A stretch of 64,000 bases of DNA, from the NCBI RefSeq assembly GCF_004359195.1, contig NZ_CP037954.1, forward strand, positions 2,604,001 to 2,668,000. The letters are read 5' to 3'. The position numbers and the translations under genes are program-made. This document shows positions 8,658 through 17,221 of this stretch, one piece after another. Below the pieces are notes generated by a model. It worked only from the letters and a program-made list of their open reading frames with translations, did no database searches and had not been told where the DNA came from. This DNA comes from Chryseobacterium salivictor (GTDB lineage: Bacteria; Bacteroidota; Bacteroidia; Flavobacteriales; Weeksellaceae). The first letter of the stretch is position 1. Each line of letters starts with the position of its first letter.

Positions 8658-10615
8658 AGATCCCAAATAAAGACCCGAAAACATTCAAAAATTATACGCC
8701 TTCACTGATTGGTGAAAAAAAATTGAAAGATTTTATTAAACCCATGTTGGCGCAAACGGGAGAAAAAGCCTTTGACAATAAAGATTGGGTTTTCGAAATT
8801 AAATGGGATGGTTATCGTGCTGTAGCTGATTTAAGGGAATCTGTAATTCAATTTTATTCCCGGAACGGACTCTCCTATTCTGATAAATTTTCGAAAATCG
8901 TTAACGCTTTAGATCATCAAAATCATCAGATGGTTTTAGACGGTGAAATCGTTGCTTTTAATAAAGAAGGAAAACCTGATTTTCAAATCTTACAAAAAAT
9001 AGGAGAAAATCGGGATTTGGCGATGACATATCAGATTTTCGATTTGCTTTGGCTCAATGGGCATTCCACTGAAAATTTAACTTTAGTTCAACGTAAAGAA
9101 TTGCTGAAAGATGCTTTAACAGAAAATGATGTGGTTAAATATTGTGAGCATATTCCCGAAAATGGAATTGATTTTTTTGAGCAAATCAAAAAGATGGAAT
9201 TAGAAGGAATGATTGCAAAAAAAGCAGACAGTATTTATTCGGAAGGTGTTCGTTCGTCAGACTGGCTGAAAATAAAATTACAGAATACAGAAGATGTTCT
9301 AATTTGTGGATTTACAGAACCGAACGGTGCCCGGAAGAATTTCGGTGCGCTGATTCTGGGAACTTTTACCGATGGTCAATTAAAATATTGCGGTCATGCC
9401 GGGACAGGTTTTTCTGATAAAATTTTAGATTCTTTGCATGAATTGTTTAAACCGTTAATGATCGAAAACTGTCCGTTTGAAGAAGTTCCAAAAACCAACG
9501 CTCCAGCGACCTGGCTGAAACCGGAATTGGTTTGTGAAATAAAATATACCGAAAAAACACAAGATGAAATTTTCCGACATCCCGTTTATCTGGGACTTCG
9601 CAGTGATAAAGACAAGGAGGATTTAATGAATGAAAAAGAAGAAGAGATTGAGAATTCATCTTCATTAAAAATTGAAATTAATGAAAGCAAAGTTCAAAGA
9701 GATTCAACAAAAGTGAAAACGAAGATGACGAAAGCCGTTACTCTGACCAATCAAAACAAAATCTATTTCCCGGAAAGTGGCATTACGAAAGGAGAAGTTA
9801 TTGCGTATTACCAATCTATAGCGAAATATATTTTACCCCATTTAAAAAACCGTCCGCAATCACTGAACCGTTTTCCGAACGGAATCGGCGGTTTAAGTTT
9901 TTATCACAAAGATGCCGGAAACGACGCCCCTGACTGGATTGAGAAAGTTTCAATCTTTTCGGAATCGAATGAAAAAAACATTGAATATTTAATCTGCAAT
10001 ACACCAGATGATTTGGCTTATTTAAATAATTTAGGCTGTATCGATTTGAATCCCTGGAATTCTACGGTAACAGATTTGGGTAAACCAACCTGGCTGGCTC
10101 TGGATTTGGATCCGTCAGAGAAAAACACTTTTGACCAGGTTATTGAAACTGCTTTGTGTGTAAAAGAGATTTTGGATTTAGCAAAAATTAAAGGCTTTTG
10201 CAAAACTTCCGGAAGTTCGGGAATTCATATTTTCATTCCCATGGCTGCGCAGTATGAGGTCGAACTGGTGAAAAATTTCGCCCATCTTTTAATGCAGAAA
10301 GTGCAGCAAAAACTACCCGATCTAACTACTTTAGAGAGGAATTTGAAAAAACGGGATAAGAATAAAATTTATCTGGATTATCTGCAAAACCGCACCGGTC
10401 AGACGTTAGCGAGTGTTTACAGCGTTCGTCCAAAACCTTTCGCACCGGTCTCAATGCCTTTACTTTGGGAAGAACTGAAGTCTTGTTTAAAACCCACCGA
10501 TTTCAATATTCATAATGCTTTGGAGCGTATTAAAAAGAATGGCGATTTGTTTAAACCGGTTTTAGGAAAAGGAATTGATATGTTGAAAGCTTTGAAAATT
10601 CTCTCTGAAATTTAA
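8657..10615 (+). CDS. ligD: LigD ligase and polymerase domains (3' part of a split ligD)
   Basis: This frame is open from the A-run and has no ATG near its start; the first usable codon is TTG at 8723, giving 630 residues. Residues 25-30 from that TTG (EIKWDG) hold the adenylated Lys27 of the ATP-dependent ligase domain, followed by its OB fold to about residue 290. A charged linker leads to the primase-polymerase domain (from about 330): LDLDPS supplies catalytic aspartates and SGSSGIHIF the nucleotide-binding His. It fills gaps and seals ends with Ku. Joining across the A-run gives about 850 residues, the normal LigD size, in the order phosphoesterase-ligase-polymerase. Whether the split is real, tolerated by slippage, or a sequence error cannot be told from here. 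Confidence 0.9.
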   Translation, partial: KIPNKDPKTFKNYTPSLIGEKKLKDFIKPMLAQTGEKAFDNKDWVFEIKWDGYRAVADLRESVIQFYSRNGLSYSDKFSKIVNALDHQNHQMVLDGEIVAFNKEGKPDFQILQKIGENRDLAMTYQIFDLLWLNGHSTENLTLVQRKELLKDALTENDVVKYCEHIPENGIDFFEQIKKMELEGMIAKKADSIYSEGVRSSDWLKIKLQNTEDVLICGFTEPNGARKNFGALILGTFTDGQLKYCGHAGTGFSDKILDSLHELFKPLMIENCPFEEVPKTNAPATWLKPELVCEIKYTEKTQDEIFRHPVYLGLRSDKDKEDLMNEKEEEIENSSSLKIEINESKVQRDSTKVKTKMTKAVTLTNQNKIYFPESGITKGEVIAYYQSIAKYILPHLKNRPQSLNRFPNGIGGLSFYHKDAGNDAPDWIEKVSIFSESNEKNIEYLICNTPDDLAYLNNLGCIDLNPWNSTVTDLGKPTWLALDLDPSEKNTFDQVIETALCVKEILDLAKIKGFCKTSGSSGIHIFIPMAAQYEVELVKNFAHLLMQKVQQKLPDLTTLERNLKKRDKNKIYLDYLQNRTGQTLASVYSVRPKPFAPVSMPLLWEELKSCLKPTDFNIHNALERIKKNGDLFKPVLGKGIDMLKALKILSEI

Positions 10616-11385
10616 TGAAAATCTATTTTTGAATCTGATAAGAATTGCACACAGTCATTCGCCCATAATTCATAAGTCAGTTCAGACGGATGAATTCCGT
10701 CACTGAAAAAATCTGCAATCGTTTGATCTTCTTTCATTTTTCCCAACCATTCCTGCACGTTTATTTTCCTGGTCGGAAAATAAACGTTTTGGTTTTTTAA
10801 AACTTGCATATTAAGGTAATCCGCCAATAAATCTTTGTGATTTCCCAACACCGATTTCATTTGTTTTGTAAATGCGGGAAATGTTTCAATAGTTGGTAAA
10901 TGCGGAAATAAAATCGGAGTTTCAGGAAATTTATTCTGTAAATTTTCGATGAGAAACTGAATGTTTTTAGTCCATTTTTTGGGTTGAGTCAATTCAAAAG
11001 TATCATTGCCGCCAATTCCGATAACGATTAAATCGCAAGTAATTTCCCTGATCTGCGGAACAATTTTTTGGTGAATTTTTTCTACGTTATAGCCAGTTTT
11101 AGCATACACTTTCCATTCTATATTACATTGAACTAAAGCACTGAATGCTCTGGAGAAATGCCCGGCAAAGCTGTTTTTGTGAAAATCTGATCCTACACCG
11201 GCAATCGAACTTTCACCAATAAATAAAATCTTTAAATTTTTGTCGGCGTTGATATTGACAAAACCTTCGGGATCTTTTGCTTCGGGGAGAAGCGGTATTT
11301 GCTTCCTTATTTTTTTTCCCTGAAAATAAATTACCGGTAACAGAGGAATCGACTTTAATAAATGGATTAAAAACTGTTTTCCCAT
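10612..11385 (-). CDS. SGNH/GDSL-type hydrolase
   Basis: 257 residues. Block I GESSIAGVGSD has the catalytic Ser, block III GIGGNDTFE the Gly-x-Asn of the oxyanion hole, and block V DGIHPSE the Asp and His of the triad. These enzymes cleave acyl or acetyl esters; the substrate is not predictable. A hydrophobic N-terminus (FLIHLLKSIPLLPVIYFQGKKIRKQ) may anchor it to the membrane, and no cleavable signal is obvious. The gene converges on ligD with a 4-base overlap of stop codons, so no terminator separates them. It lies 16 bases after the methyltransferase gene and probably belongs to its operon. Confidence 0.85.
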   Translation of the reverse strand: MGKQFLIHLLKSIPLLPVIYFQGKKIRKQIPLLPEAKDPEGFVNINADKNLKILFIGESSIAGVGSDFHKNSFAGHFSRAFSALVQCNIEWKVYAKTGYNVEKIHQKIVPQIREITCDLIVIGIGGNDTFELTQPKKWTKNIQFLIENLQNKFPETPILFPHLPTIETFPAFTKQMKSVLGNHKDLLADYLNMQVLKNQNVYFPTRKINVQEWLGKMKEDQTIADFFSDGIHPSELTYELWANDCVQFLSDSKIDFH

Positions 11386-11401
11386 TCCAATTACTTTTCA
11401 G

Positions 11402-12169
11402 TTATTTTTTAAAAACGACCGGCAAAATCTCATTTTCTGTCAAACCATATCTTCTGCGGTCTTCATTGGAAAATTTCTTTGAATAAAAGTTGATATCAAC
11501 GTCAAAACCCGCTTTTTTCAGTCGGTCGAAATAATCCATTCCGTACCAGCGAACGTGGTCGTACTGGCCAAAATGTTTTTGTCTTTCTTTCGGATCTGTG
11601 ATTGAAAAATCTTCGTACGTTTTTTCTAAAGAATTCTTCATCGGAACCTGAAAAATTCCCCAACCGCCTTTTTTCATGACCCGATATAATTCGCTCATTG
11701 CTTTTTGATCGTCCCCGATATGTTCTAAAACATGATTGCAAAAGACGATATCGTAACTTTCATCTTCAAAAGGTAAATCCAGAATATCTGCTTTTACATC
11801 GACGATCGGCGAATATAAGTCGGCAGAAGTATAATTCAGATTCTTCATTTTTTTGAATTTTCTCAGAAATTCCTGCTCCGGTGCAATGTGAAGAACTTTG
11901 TAATTTTCAGTAAAAAAATCGGTTTCATTTTGAAGATACAGCCACATTTGCCGGTGACGCTCCAAACTTAATGTTCCCGGTGACAAAGCATTTTCTCTTT
12001 GCTTACCGTAACCATACGGAAGGAATTTCCGGTACGATTTCCCGTCGATCGGATCGGTGAATTTTGTTCCTTTAAAAAATAAATAAATGACAGGCCGAAG
12101 AAAAATGCTTAAATTAATAAGCATTGGTCTTGGTATCTTATTTAAAAGAAATTTAGTGATTTTTTTCAT
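11402..12169 (-). CDS. Class I SAM-dependent methyltransferase
   Basis: 255 residues with a methyltransferase-11 type Rossmann core: motif I VLHIAPEQEFLRKF (about 92-105), acidic motif II region NYTSADLY...DVKADILDLPF, and motif IV-like YDIVFCNHVLEHIGDD. The N-terminal 60 residues (RPMLINLSIFLRPVIYLFFKGTKF) are hydrophobic and basic, suggesting membrane association. Such proteins are common in Bacteroidota next to map, but no substrate is known to me. Its start codon overlaps the last base of map, so it is translated with it, and the SGNH hydrolase gene follows closely. Confidence 0.8.
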   Translation of the reverse strand: MKKITKFLLNKIPRPMLINLSIFLRPVIYLFFKGTKFTDPIDGKSYRKFLPYGYGKQRENALSPGTLSLERHRQMWLYLQNETDFFTENYKVLHIAPEQEFLRKFKKMKNLNYTSADLYSPIVDVKADILDLPFEDESYDIVFCNHVLEHIGDDQKAMSELYRVMKKGGWGIFQVPMKNSLEKTYEDFSITDPKERQKHFGQYDHVRWYGMDYFDRLKKAGFDVDINFYSKKFSNEDRRRYGLTENEILPVVFKK

Positions 12170-12978
12170 TAAAAATCCATTGTAAATGGTTTTTCTTCAT
12201 CACTTATAATTCCTAAAGCTTCATAAATATATTTGTAGGTCGACAATAAAACCGGTTTTCCGCCGATAATACAAACATCGTGTTCGAAATGAGCTGATGG
12301 CGACATATCGAGCGAAGTTACCGTCCAGCCGTCATCATGGAATTTTACTTTTTCAGTACCTAAATTAACCATAGGTTCGATGGCAAGAGCGATTCCGTCT
12401 TTTAAAACTTTACCGCTTCCTTTTTTACCATAATTGGGAACTTGCGGATCCTCGTGCATTTTACGGCCTAGACCGTGCCCGACTAATTCACGGACAACTC
12501 CGTAACCATGAGCTTCGCAATAGGTTTGAATTGCGTTGGAAATATCTCCTACTCTTTTTCCGCGAACGCATTGTTCAATCCCTTTGTAAAGGGATTCTTT
12601 GGTGATTTTGAGAAGTTGTTTAATTTCAGGTGCAACCTCTCCTACTTCAAATGAGTAAGCGTGATCACCATAAAAGCCGTTCATAAAAACGCCACAATCT
12701 ACTGATAAAATATCTCCTTCAAGTAAAGGTTTTTCATTTGGTATCCCGTGTACTACTTCAGCATTTGGGGAAATACATAAATTTTTCGGGAAACCGTACA
12801 TTCCTAAAAAAGCAGGCTCTCCGCCGTGATCGCGAATAAATTGGCCCCCTAAATTATCAAGATGCAAAGTAGTTACGCCTGGTTTAATTTCTTTAGCCAG
12901 CATGCCCAGAGTTTTGGAAACCAGTTGGGCACTTTCCCGCATTAAGCGAAGTTCTTCTATTGTTTTTAACTGTATCAA
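12169..12978 (-). CDS. map: Methionine aminopeptidase, type I
   Basis: 269 residues. It removes the initiator methionine from new proteins. The five metal ligands are visible: the two Asp of SVDCGVFMNGFYGD, His in LVGHGLGRKMHEDP, Glu in AIEPMVN and Glu in AHFEHDV. There is no N-terminal zinc finger, as in bacterial type Ia enzymes. The gene is 55 bases downstream of the HAD phosphatase gene and overlaps the methyltransferase gene by one base. In this phylum it lies outside the ribosomal-protein operon in some genomes, as here. Confidence 0.96.
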   Translation of the reverse strand: MIQLKTIEELRLMRESAQLVSKTLGMLAKEIKPGVTTLHLDNLGGQFIRDHGGEPAFLGMYGFPKNLCISPNAEVVHGIPNEKPLLEGDILSVDCGVFMNGFYGDHAYSFEVGEVAPEIKQLLKITKESLYKGIEQCVRGKRVGDISNAIQTYCEAHGYGVVRELVGHGLGRKMHEDPQVPNYGKKGSGKVLKDGIALAIEPMVNLGTEKVKFHDDGWTVTSLDMSPSAHFEHDVCIIGGKPVLLSTYKYIYEALGIISDEEKPFTMDF

Positions 12979-13033
12979 TGTATTGTAATATCTTAAAAGT
13001 TAGAGAAAGAAAAATGTAAACTTTAATTATAAT

Positions 13034-13465
13034 TTACCAGAACAATCCTTTCTTTTTATCTTTTTTTATTTTCGAATAAGCCAGGACTTCTTTGCCATCT
13101 ACACGGAATTCGATTCTTTCGTTAATGATATTGTAGATTTCGCCCCAACCTGGGAATCCACCAAGGTTCCGGTCGTCGATGAAAAGGTCGGCATCAATTT
13201 TTCGGGACGCATTTTCATGATCGAAAATTTCGCCTTCAAAACTTGAATTAACCGCATAAAACTCAACGCCATTTTTTTTGCAAAACTCAACTGCTTCCTC
13301 CAAAGTTTTGCCATGCCGATAAGTCCAGAGAATCAGTCTGTAACCTTCCGACTGTAGTTTTTTTAGGGTTTCAAAAGCAAAAGTTTTTGTTTTTCCAATT
13401 CCGGGATATCCATCATCTACGATTGTACCGTCAAAATCGATAGCAAGTTTTTTACTGTTTTTCAT
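13034..13465 (-). CDS. HAD-type hydrolase of the BT0820 family
   Basis: 143 residues. Motif I is DFDGTIVDDGYPG (Asp nucleophile at residue 10 and acid two residues on), motif II is LWTYR (Thr), a Lys is in CKKNG, and motif IV is FIDDRNLGGFPGW. There is no cap domain, so it belongs to the small C0-type HAD phosphatases represented by Bacteroides BT0820. A phosphatase role is likely; the substrate is unknown. A good TATCTTTG promoter element lies 23 to 30 bases upstream. Map, the methyltransferase and the SGNH hydrolase may be read from the same transcript. Confidence 0.88.
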   Translation of the reverse strand: MKNSKKLAIDFDGTIVDDGYPGIGKTKTFAFETLKKLQSEGYRLILWTYRHGKTLEEAVEFCKKNGVEFYAVNSSFEGEIFDHENASRKIDADLFIDDRNLGGFPGWGEIYNIINERIEFRVDGKEVLAYSKIKKDKKKGLFW

Positions 13466-13487
13466 TTTTTTCTAAATTTCAATGGTG

Positions 13488-13495
13488 CAAAGATA
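13488..13495 (-). promoter_or_regulatory. Candidate -7 element for the HAD/map operon
   Basis: Minus-strand TATCTTTG fits TAnnTTTG, with CTTTTC about 20 bases further upstream as a weak -33 element. Confidence 0.5.
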
Positions 13496-13551
13496 ATAAA
13501 TTTAGCACGTTGAAAAGATGTTCGCATCGATTAGTGGATTCTTTATAAAAA

Positions 13552-13585
13552 TAAAAAAGCCAAAGAAGTGATTCACTTAATTGGC
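13552..13585 (-). terminator. Intrinsic terminator after the acyl-ACP desaturase
   Basis: On the minus strand GCCAA...TTGGC enclose a second stem AAGTGA/TCACTT, and the structure is followed by a run of T. It lies 25 bases after the desaturase stop codon. Confidence 0.75.
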
Positions 13586-13609
13586 AATATAATTGACATG
13601 AATGAAAAT

Positions 13610-14593
13610 CTACGATTTAATCCATTTGAATTGGTATTCCTGATCAGGCGTTGAAATTCTGTCGGTGATTCTTTGTAATCTTCCCGGCAGTTTCATTAAA
13701 TATTCCTGTGCTTTTTCCGCAGATTCCGTCAATCCGGTAATATGTTCGATTTTCCAGTCTTCCAGAAGTTCTGATAAAATATTGATGTAATCCTGTCCTG
13801 TATAAACCATGGCGCGCTGTGCTGCATCTGAGAAATGTCCCCAAAGTTCGCCAGCTTTCTGACCGGATTCGCGCATTAAATGGGCAGGCATTACTATTTT
13901 TTTTCGCATCATATCTTCGAAAGCCAACATCATTTCTGAAGGATCGAGTTCGAGAATTTTGGTCACAAAATGTTTGTACGCTTTTGCATGTCGCGCTTCA
14001 TCAGCAGCAATCACCCCACACATTCTGGAAAGTTTTGTGTTTCCGCTTTGTTTTGCCAAGGATCCTACTCTTCTGTGGGAAATATTAGTCGCCGTTTCTT
14101 GAAAACTGGTATAAACAAAATTGCGGTATGGATCCATCGTCGTTCCGATATCAAAACCGTCCTGAATCAAATATTGCGTCGTGATTTCAACTTCGCGCAT
14201 ATTTACACGGCCGCATAAGTATAAATATTTATTGAGCAGATCGCCGTGGCGGTTTTCTTCTGCGGTCCAGCTTCTTACCCATTGTGACCATCCGGTTCTT
14301 TCTTCCTGGTTTACGCCGTCAATCCCCATAATCCACGACTCATAACTAGGCAATGCCTCTTCGGTAATACAATCACCTATTAAAGTTACAAAAAGATCGT
14401 AACCCATTTCCTGTGCATAAGTTTGCAGTTCTTCAACATCATATTTAAAACTATCTGCAGACGGATCCGGCAAAAAATCAGTGGGTTGCCATATTTTTTC
14501 TACTGGAGTTAGATAGGAGTCAATAAACTCGTCGACATTTTTGCCTAAAGTTCTCATTACTTCTAATCTCATCATTTTATTATACATCTTCAC
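13610..14593 (-). CDS. Acyl-ACP desaturase, ferritin-like di-iron type
   Basis: 327 residues. Soluble stearoyl-ACP-desaturase-like enzymes insert a cis double bond into acyl chains bound to acyl carrier protein, using a di-iron centre and reduced ferredoxin. The two iron motifs are visible as EENRHG (about residue 113) and DEARHA (about residue 199), each E/D-E-x-x-H, with isolated Glu ligands between them. The first residues MKMYNKMM leave the exact start open between 14593 and 14575. A TATATTTG promoter element is 17 to 24 bases upstream of 14593. It likely adjusts membrane fluidity. It stands alone, with a terminator downstream. Confidence 0.93.
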   Translation of the reverse strand: MKMYNKMMRLEVMRTLGKNVDEFIDSYLTPVEKIWQPTDFLPDPSADSFKYDVEELQTYAQEMGYDLFVTLIGDCITEEALPSYESWIMGIDGVNQEERTGWSQWVRSWTAEENRHGDLLNKYLYLCGRVNMREVEITTQYLIQDGFDIGTTMDPYRNFVYTSFQETATNISHRRVGSLAKQSGNTKLSRMCGVIAADEARHAKAYKHFVTKILELDPSEMMLAFEDMMRKKIVMPAHLMRESGQKAGELWGHFSDAAQRAMVYTGQDYINILSELLEDWKIEHITGLTESAEKAQEYLMKLPGRLQRITDRISTPDQEYQFKWIKS

Positions 14594-14609
14594 TCTTTTA
14601 TATATTAGG

Positions 14610-14617
14610 CAAATATA
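14610..14617 (-). promoter_or_regulatory. Candidate -7 element for the desaturase
   Basis: Minus-strand TATATTTG fits TAnnTTTG and lies 17 to 24 bases before the desaturase start. Confidence 0.5.
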
Positions 14618-14699
14618 ATTTAAAAATATTATCTACTGCATAATTAACAGAAAAAACAAATGAAATATCTGTCATTTCAATAGTCAATTTGAAGCTTTT

Positions 14700-16229
14700 T
14701 TAACTTACTAATACTTCTCCGGTCATTATAGGAGGAATTTCAATTCCCATCACTTTCAGAATTGATGGTGCGACATCACCTAATTTCCCGGGTTTTAACT
14801 TCCAGTTTCTGTCTTTATCCATAACGATTAAAGGGACTAAGTTTGTTGAATGCTGCGTATTAGGACTTCCATCAGCGTTCAGCATTACATCTGAATTCCC
14901 GTGGTCTGCGAGGATAAAAACGGCATAACCATGTTCATAAGCGGTAGTTGCAACTTTCGAAATGCACTCATCTACAACTTCCGCGGCTTTAACTGCGGCG
15001 GAAAAAATGCCGGTATGGCCAACCATATCGGTGTTGGCGAAATTTAAACAGATAAAATCTGCCGATTCCTGTTCAATTTTTGGAAGTATTTTTTCGGTAA
15101 TATCGTACGCAGACATTTCCGGTTTAAAGTCATAAGTAGGAACATCTTTAGGGCTTGGACACAACAACCGGCTTTCTCCGACGAATTCTGCTTCTCTTCC
15201 ACCGGAAAAGAAAAAGGTTACATGAGGATATTTTTCTGTTTCTGCAACACGGATTTGGGTTCTGCCGTTTTTTTCTAATACTTCACCCATCGTTTCGTGT
15301 AAAACTTCTTCGTCGAAAACTACATGAACATTATTATACTTTTTATCATAGTTAGTCATCGTGACATAATACAGATTCAACGGATGCATTCCATATTCAG
15401 GAAACTCCTTTTGTGAAAGAACTTCTGTAATTTCCCGACCACGGTCTGTTCTGAAATTAAAGCAAAATACGACATCATCATTTTCAATCTTGGCAACTGG
15501 TAAACTGTTGTCTTTCAGACAAATAATTGGTTTCAAAAACTCATCGGTAATCTCCTGGTTATAAGAGTTTTCGATCGCTTCCAGAACATCTCTGGTCGGT
15601 TCGCCTATTCCATTGACCATTGCGTCGTAAGCCAATTTTACACGTTCCCATCTTTTATCACGGTCCATGGCGTAATATCTTCCAACAACCGTTGCCAACT
15701 GTCCGGTGCTGGCTTTCATATGATCCAGGAGTTCCTGTATAAAACCTTTTCCTGAATGTGGGTCGCAATCCCGGCCATCAGTAAAGGCATGAACGTAAAC
15801 GTTTTTGTCTAAACCAAATTCGTGAGCAGCGGTGAGCAAACCTTTCAAATGATTAATATGGGAATGTACCCCACCATCTGAAACTAAACCTATGAAATGA
15901 ACATTTTTATTATTTTCTAAAGCATATTCAAACGCTCTGGTGATCGTATTTTCCTTTCCTAAAGTAGCATTTTCAACCGCCATATTGAGTTTTACCAAAT
16001 TTTGGTAAACAACTCTTCCGGCTCCTAAGTTCATGTGCCCAACTTCAGAGTTTCCCATTTGTCCGAAAGGCAATCCTACAGCAATCCCACTCGCTTCCAG
16101 CGTAGTATGCGGGAATTTTTCATAACAGGAATCGATAAAGGGAGTATGGGCCTGAGCAATGGCAGAAACTTTGGGATCCAATCCTATTCCCCAACCGTCG
16201 AGTATCGCTAAAATGGCTTTTTTTGACAT
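14700..16229 (-). CDS. gpmI: 2,3-bisphosphoglycerate-independent phosphoglycerate mutase
   Basis: 509 residues. It interconverts 3- and 2-phosphoglycerate in glycolysis and gluconeogenesis using two manganese ions. LAILDGWGIG begins the alkaline-phosphatase-like domain; MGNSEVGHMNLGAGR holds the serine nucleophile, HAFTDGRDCDPHSG lies in the transferase domain, and NFANTDMVGHTG and LADHGNSD bind metal. An ATG 31 codons upstream (16322) is rejected because a TAAATTTG promoter element (16254-16261) lies between the two starts and MSKKAILAILDGWG matches the family N-terminus. The gene is 80 bases downstream of the GNAT gene. Confidence 0.97.
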   Translation of the reverse strand: MSKKAILAILDGWGIGLDPKVSAIAQAHTPFIDSCYEKFPHTTLEASGIAVGLPFGQMGNSEVGHMNLGAGRVVYQNLVKLNMAVENATLGKENTITRAFEYALENNKNVHFIGLVSDGGVHSHINHLKGLLTAAHEFGLDKNVYVHAFTDGRDCDPHSGKGFIQELLDHMKASTGQLATVVGRYYAMDRDKRWERVKLAYDAMVNGIGEPTRDVLEAIENSYNQEITDEFLKPIICLKDNSLPVAKIENDDVVFCFNFRTDRGREITEVLSQKEFPEYGMHPLNLYYVTMTNYDKKYNNVHVVFDEEVLHETMGEVLEKNGRTQIRVAETEKYPHVTFFFSGGREAEFVGESRLLCPSPKDVPTYDFKPEMSAYDITEKILPKIEQESADFICLNFANTDMVGHTGIFSAAVKAAEVVDECISKVATTAYEHGYAVFILADHGNSDVMLNADGSPNTQHSTNLVPLIVMDKDRNWKLKPGKLGDVAPSILKVMGIEIPPIMTGEVLVS

Positions 16230-16253
16230 TTTTATTAAATTTATGATTGAATA

Positions 16254-16261
16254 CAAATTTA
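16254..16261 (-). promoter_or_regulatory. Candidate -7 element for gpmI
   Basis: Minus-strand TAAATTTG fits TAnnTTTG. It lies 25 to 32 bases before the chosen start at 16229 and downstream of the rejected ATG. Confidence 0.5.
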
Positions 16262-16309
16262 GTGATTTAACACTTATTCGGCGACTGATTTTAAAGAATC
16301 TTAGATAAT

Positions 16310-16840
16310 TTATGACTGCCAATCCAGCAATTTTTCAAATGCTTTTCTGGCAGCGTTCCGAAAATAAACTTCACCACAATATTGGTAACCCAGTTTCTCT
16401 AAAATTTTCAGCATCGGATAATTATCGAAGTTAGTATCTACTTTAATACTCAAAATATTTTGTGAAAGGGCAAATTTTTCAATTTCTTTAAAAATGTGGG
16501 TGGCAATTCCTTTTCCTGCAGATTCCCTGGAAACTGCGACACGGTGAACTACGATGTATTTTCCATCAGACAGCCATTTTCCTTCGATACTTTCGTAAGC
16601 AGGTTCGATGTCGGAAATCACTGCTACATATCCCAGAATGTCATGATCCGAGGTTAAGACAAATCCGTAATTCTTTTGAATATCATTTTCTATTGTTTCC
16701 GGATTAGGATAGCCGTCTTGCCATTGGGTGCTTCCGTCATTTTTCCGCCTTTCAATGGCTTGTTGCAGGATTTTCCAGATTGTTTCTTTATCATCTGAAA
16801 CTGCTTTCCTAAAATGGAACTGTTCTTCTAATTTTGACAT
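16310..16840 (-). CDS. GNAT family N-acetyltransferase
   Basis: 176 residues. The acetyl-CoA-binding motif A is seen as VHRVAVSRESAGKGIATHIFKEIEKFA (R/Q-x-x-G-x-G/A), and the fold ends with LGYQYCGEVYF. It should transfer acetyl from acetyl-CoA to an unknown amine. The start MSKLEEQFHFRKA at 16840 is chosen over an ATG at 16915 because a TAAATTTG promoter element lies at 16861-16868, between the two. Upstream is a 381-base gap. Confidence 0.85.
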   Translation of the reverse strand: MSKLEEQFHFRKAVSDDKETIWKILQQAIERRKNDGSTQWQDGYPNPETIENDIQKNYGFVLTSDHDILGYVAVISDIEPAYESIEGKWLSDGKYIVVHRVAVSRESAGKGIATHIFKEIEKFALSQNILSIKVDTNFDNYPMLKILEKLGYQYCGEVYFRNAARKAFEKLLDWQS

Positions 16841-16860
16841 TGACTTTGATTTTTCTTTTA

Positions 16861-16868
16861 CAAATTTA
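16861..16868 (-). promoter_or_regulatory. Candidate -7 element for the GNAT gene
   Basis: Minus-strand TAAATTTG, 21 to 28 bases before the start at 16840. It decides against the longer reading frame. Confidence 0.5.
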
Positions 16869-17110
16869 AAGAAGATTTTATTCTCATTAAAAATAGCAGC
16901 ATTTTGCTGATTCATTATTTTAAAAATTAAAAAAATAAATCAAATCAAAAAAGAAATCAGCTGTGTTCAGGAAATTTGGATTTATCGGAAAGTAGTGTGT
17001 AAAATTTATTTCATTGAATGGTTAAAAAAACAGAAACCATAAATCATAATATAATATAGTATAATTCATTGGAAAACGATTTGAATGTTGAAGACTTCAA
17101 TTCAAAACAA

Positions 17111-17140
17111 CAAAAAACCGATTAAATAATAATCGGCTTA
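17111..17140 (-). terminator. Intrinsic terminator of the signalling operon
   Basis: On the minus strand CCGATT (17131-17136 side) pairs with AATCGG (17118-17123 side) across a 7-base loop and is followed by six T. It ends the operon that finishes with the NarL-type regulator. Confidence 0.7.
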
Positions 17141-17202
17141 ATGTTTTTTTTACCATTTGTGTTTTGGTCGTACAAAAGTAAACTTTAGTTATAGTAAATA
17201 AA

Positions 17203-17218
17203 AGGGTGAAATCACCCT
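17203..17218. promoter_or_regulatory. Palindrome AGGGTGAAATCACCCT
   Basis: A perfect inverted repeat (6-bp arms, AAAT centre) begins 4 bases beyond the regulator stop codon. Its 14-base core GGGTGAAATCACCC differs at one central base from a palindrome in the promoter of the same operon (19757-19772). It may be a binding site of the regulator encoded beside it, or an mRNA 3' hairpin. Confidence 0.5.
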
Positions 17219-17221
17219 ATT

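Larger units (their letters stand above)
16841..17221. other. Intergenic stretch between the GNAT gene and the signalling operon
   Basis: It contains the GNAT promoter, the terminator of the signalling operon (17111-17140) and a palindrome (17203-17218). The remaining 230 or so bases are AT-rich and hold nothing I can identify. Confidence 0.6.
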
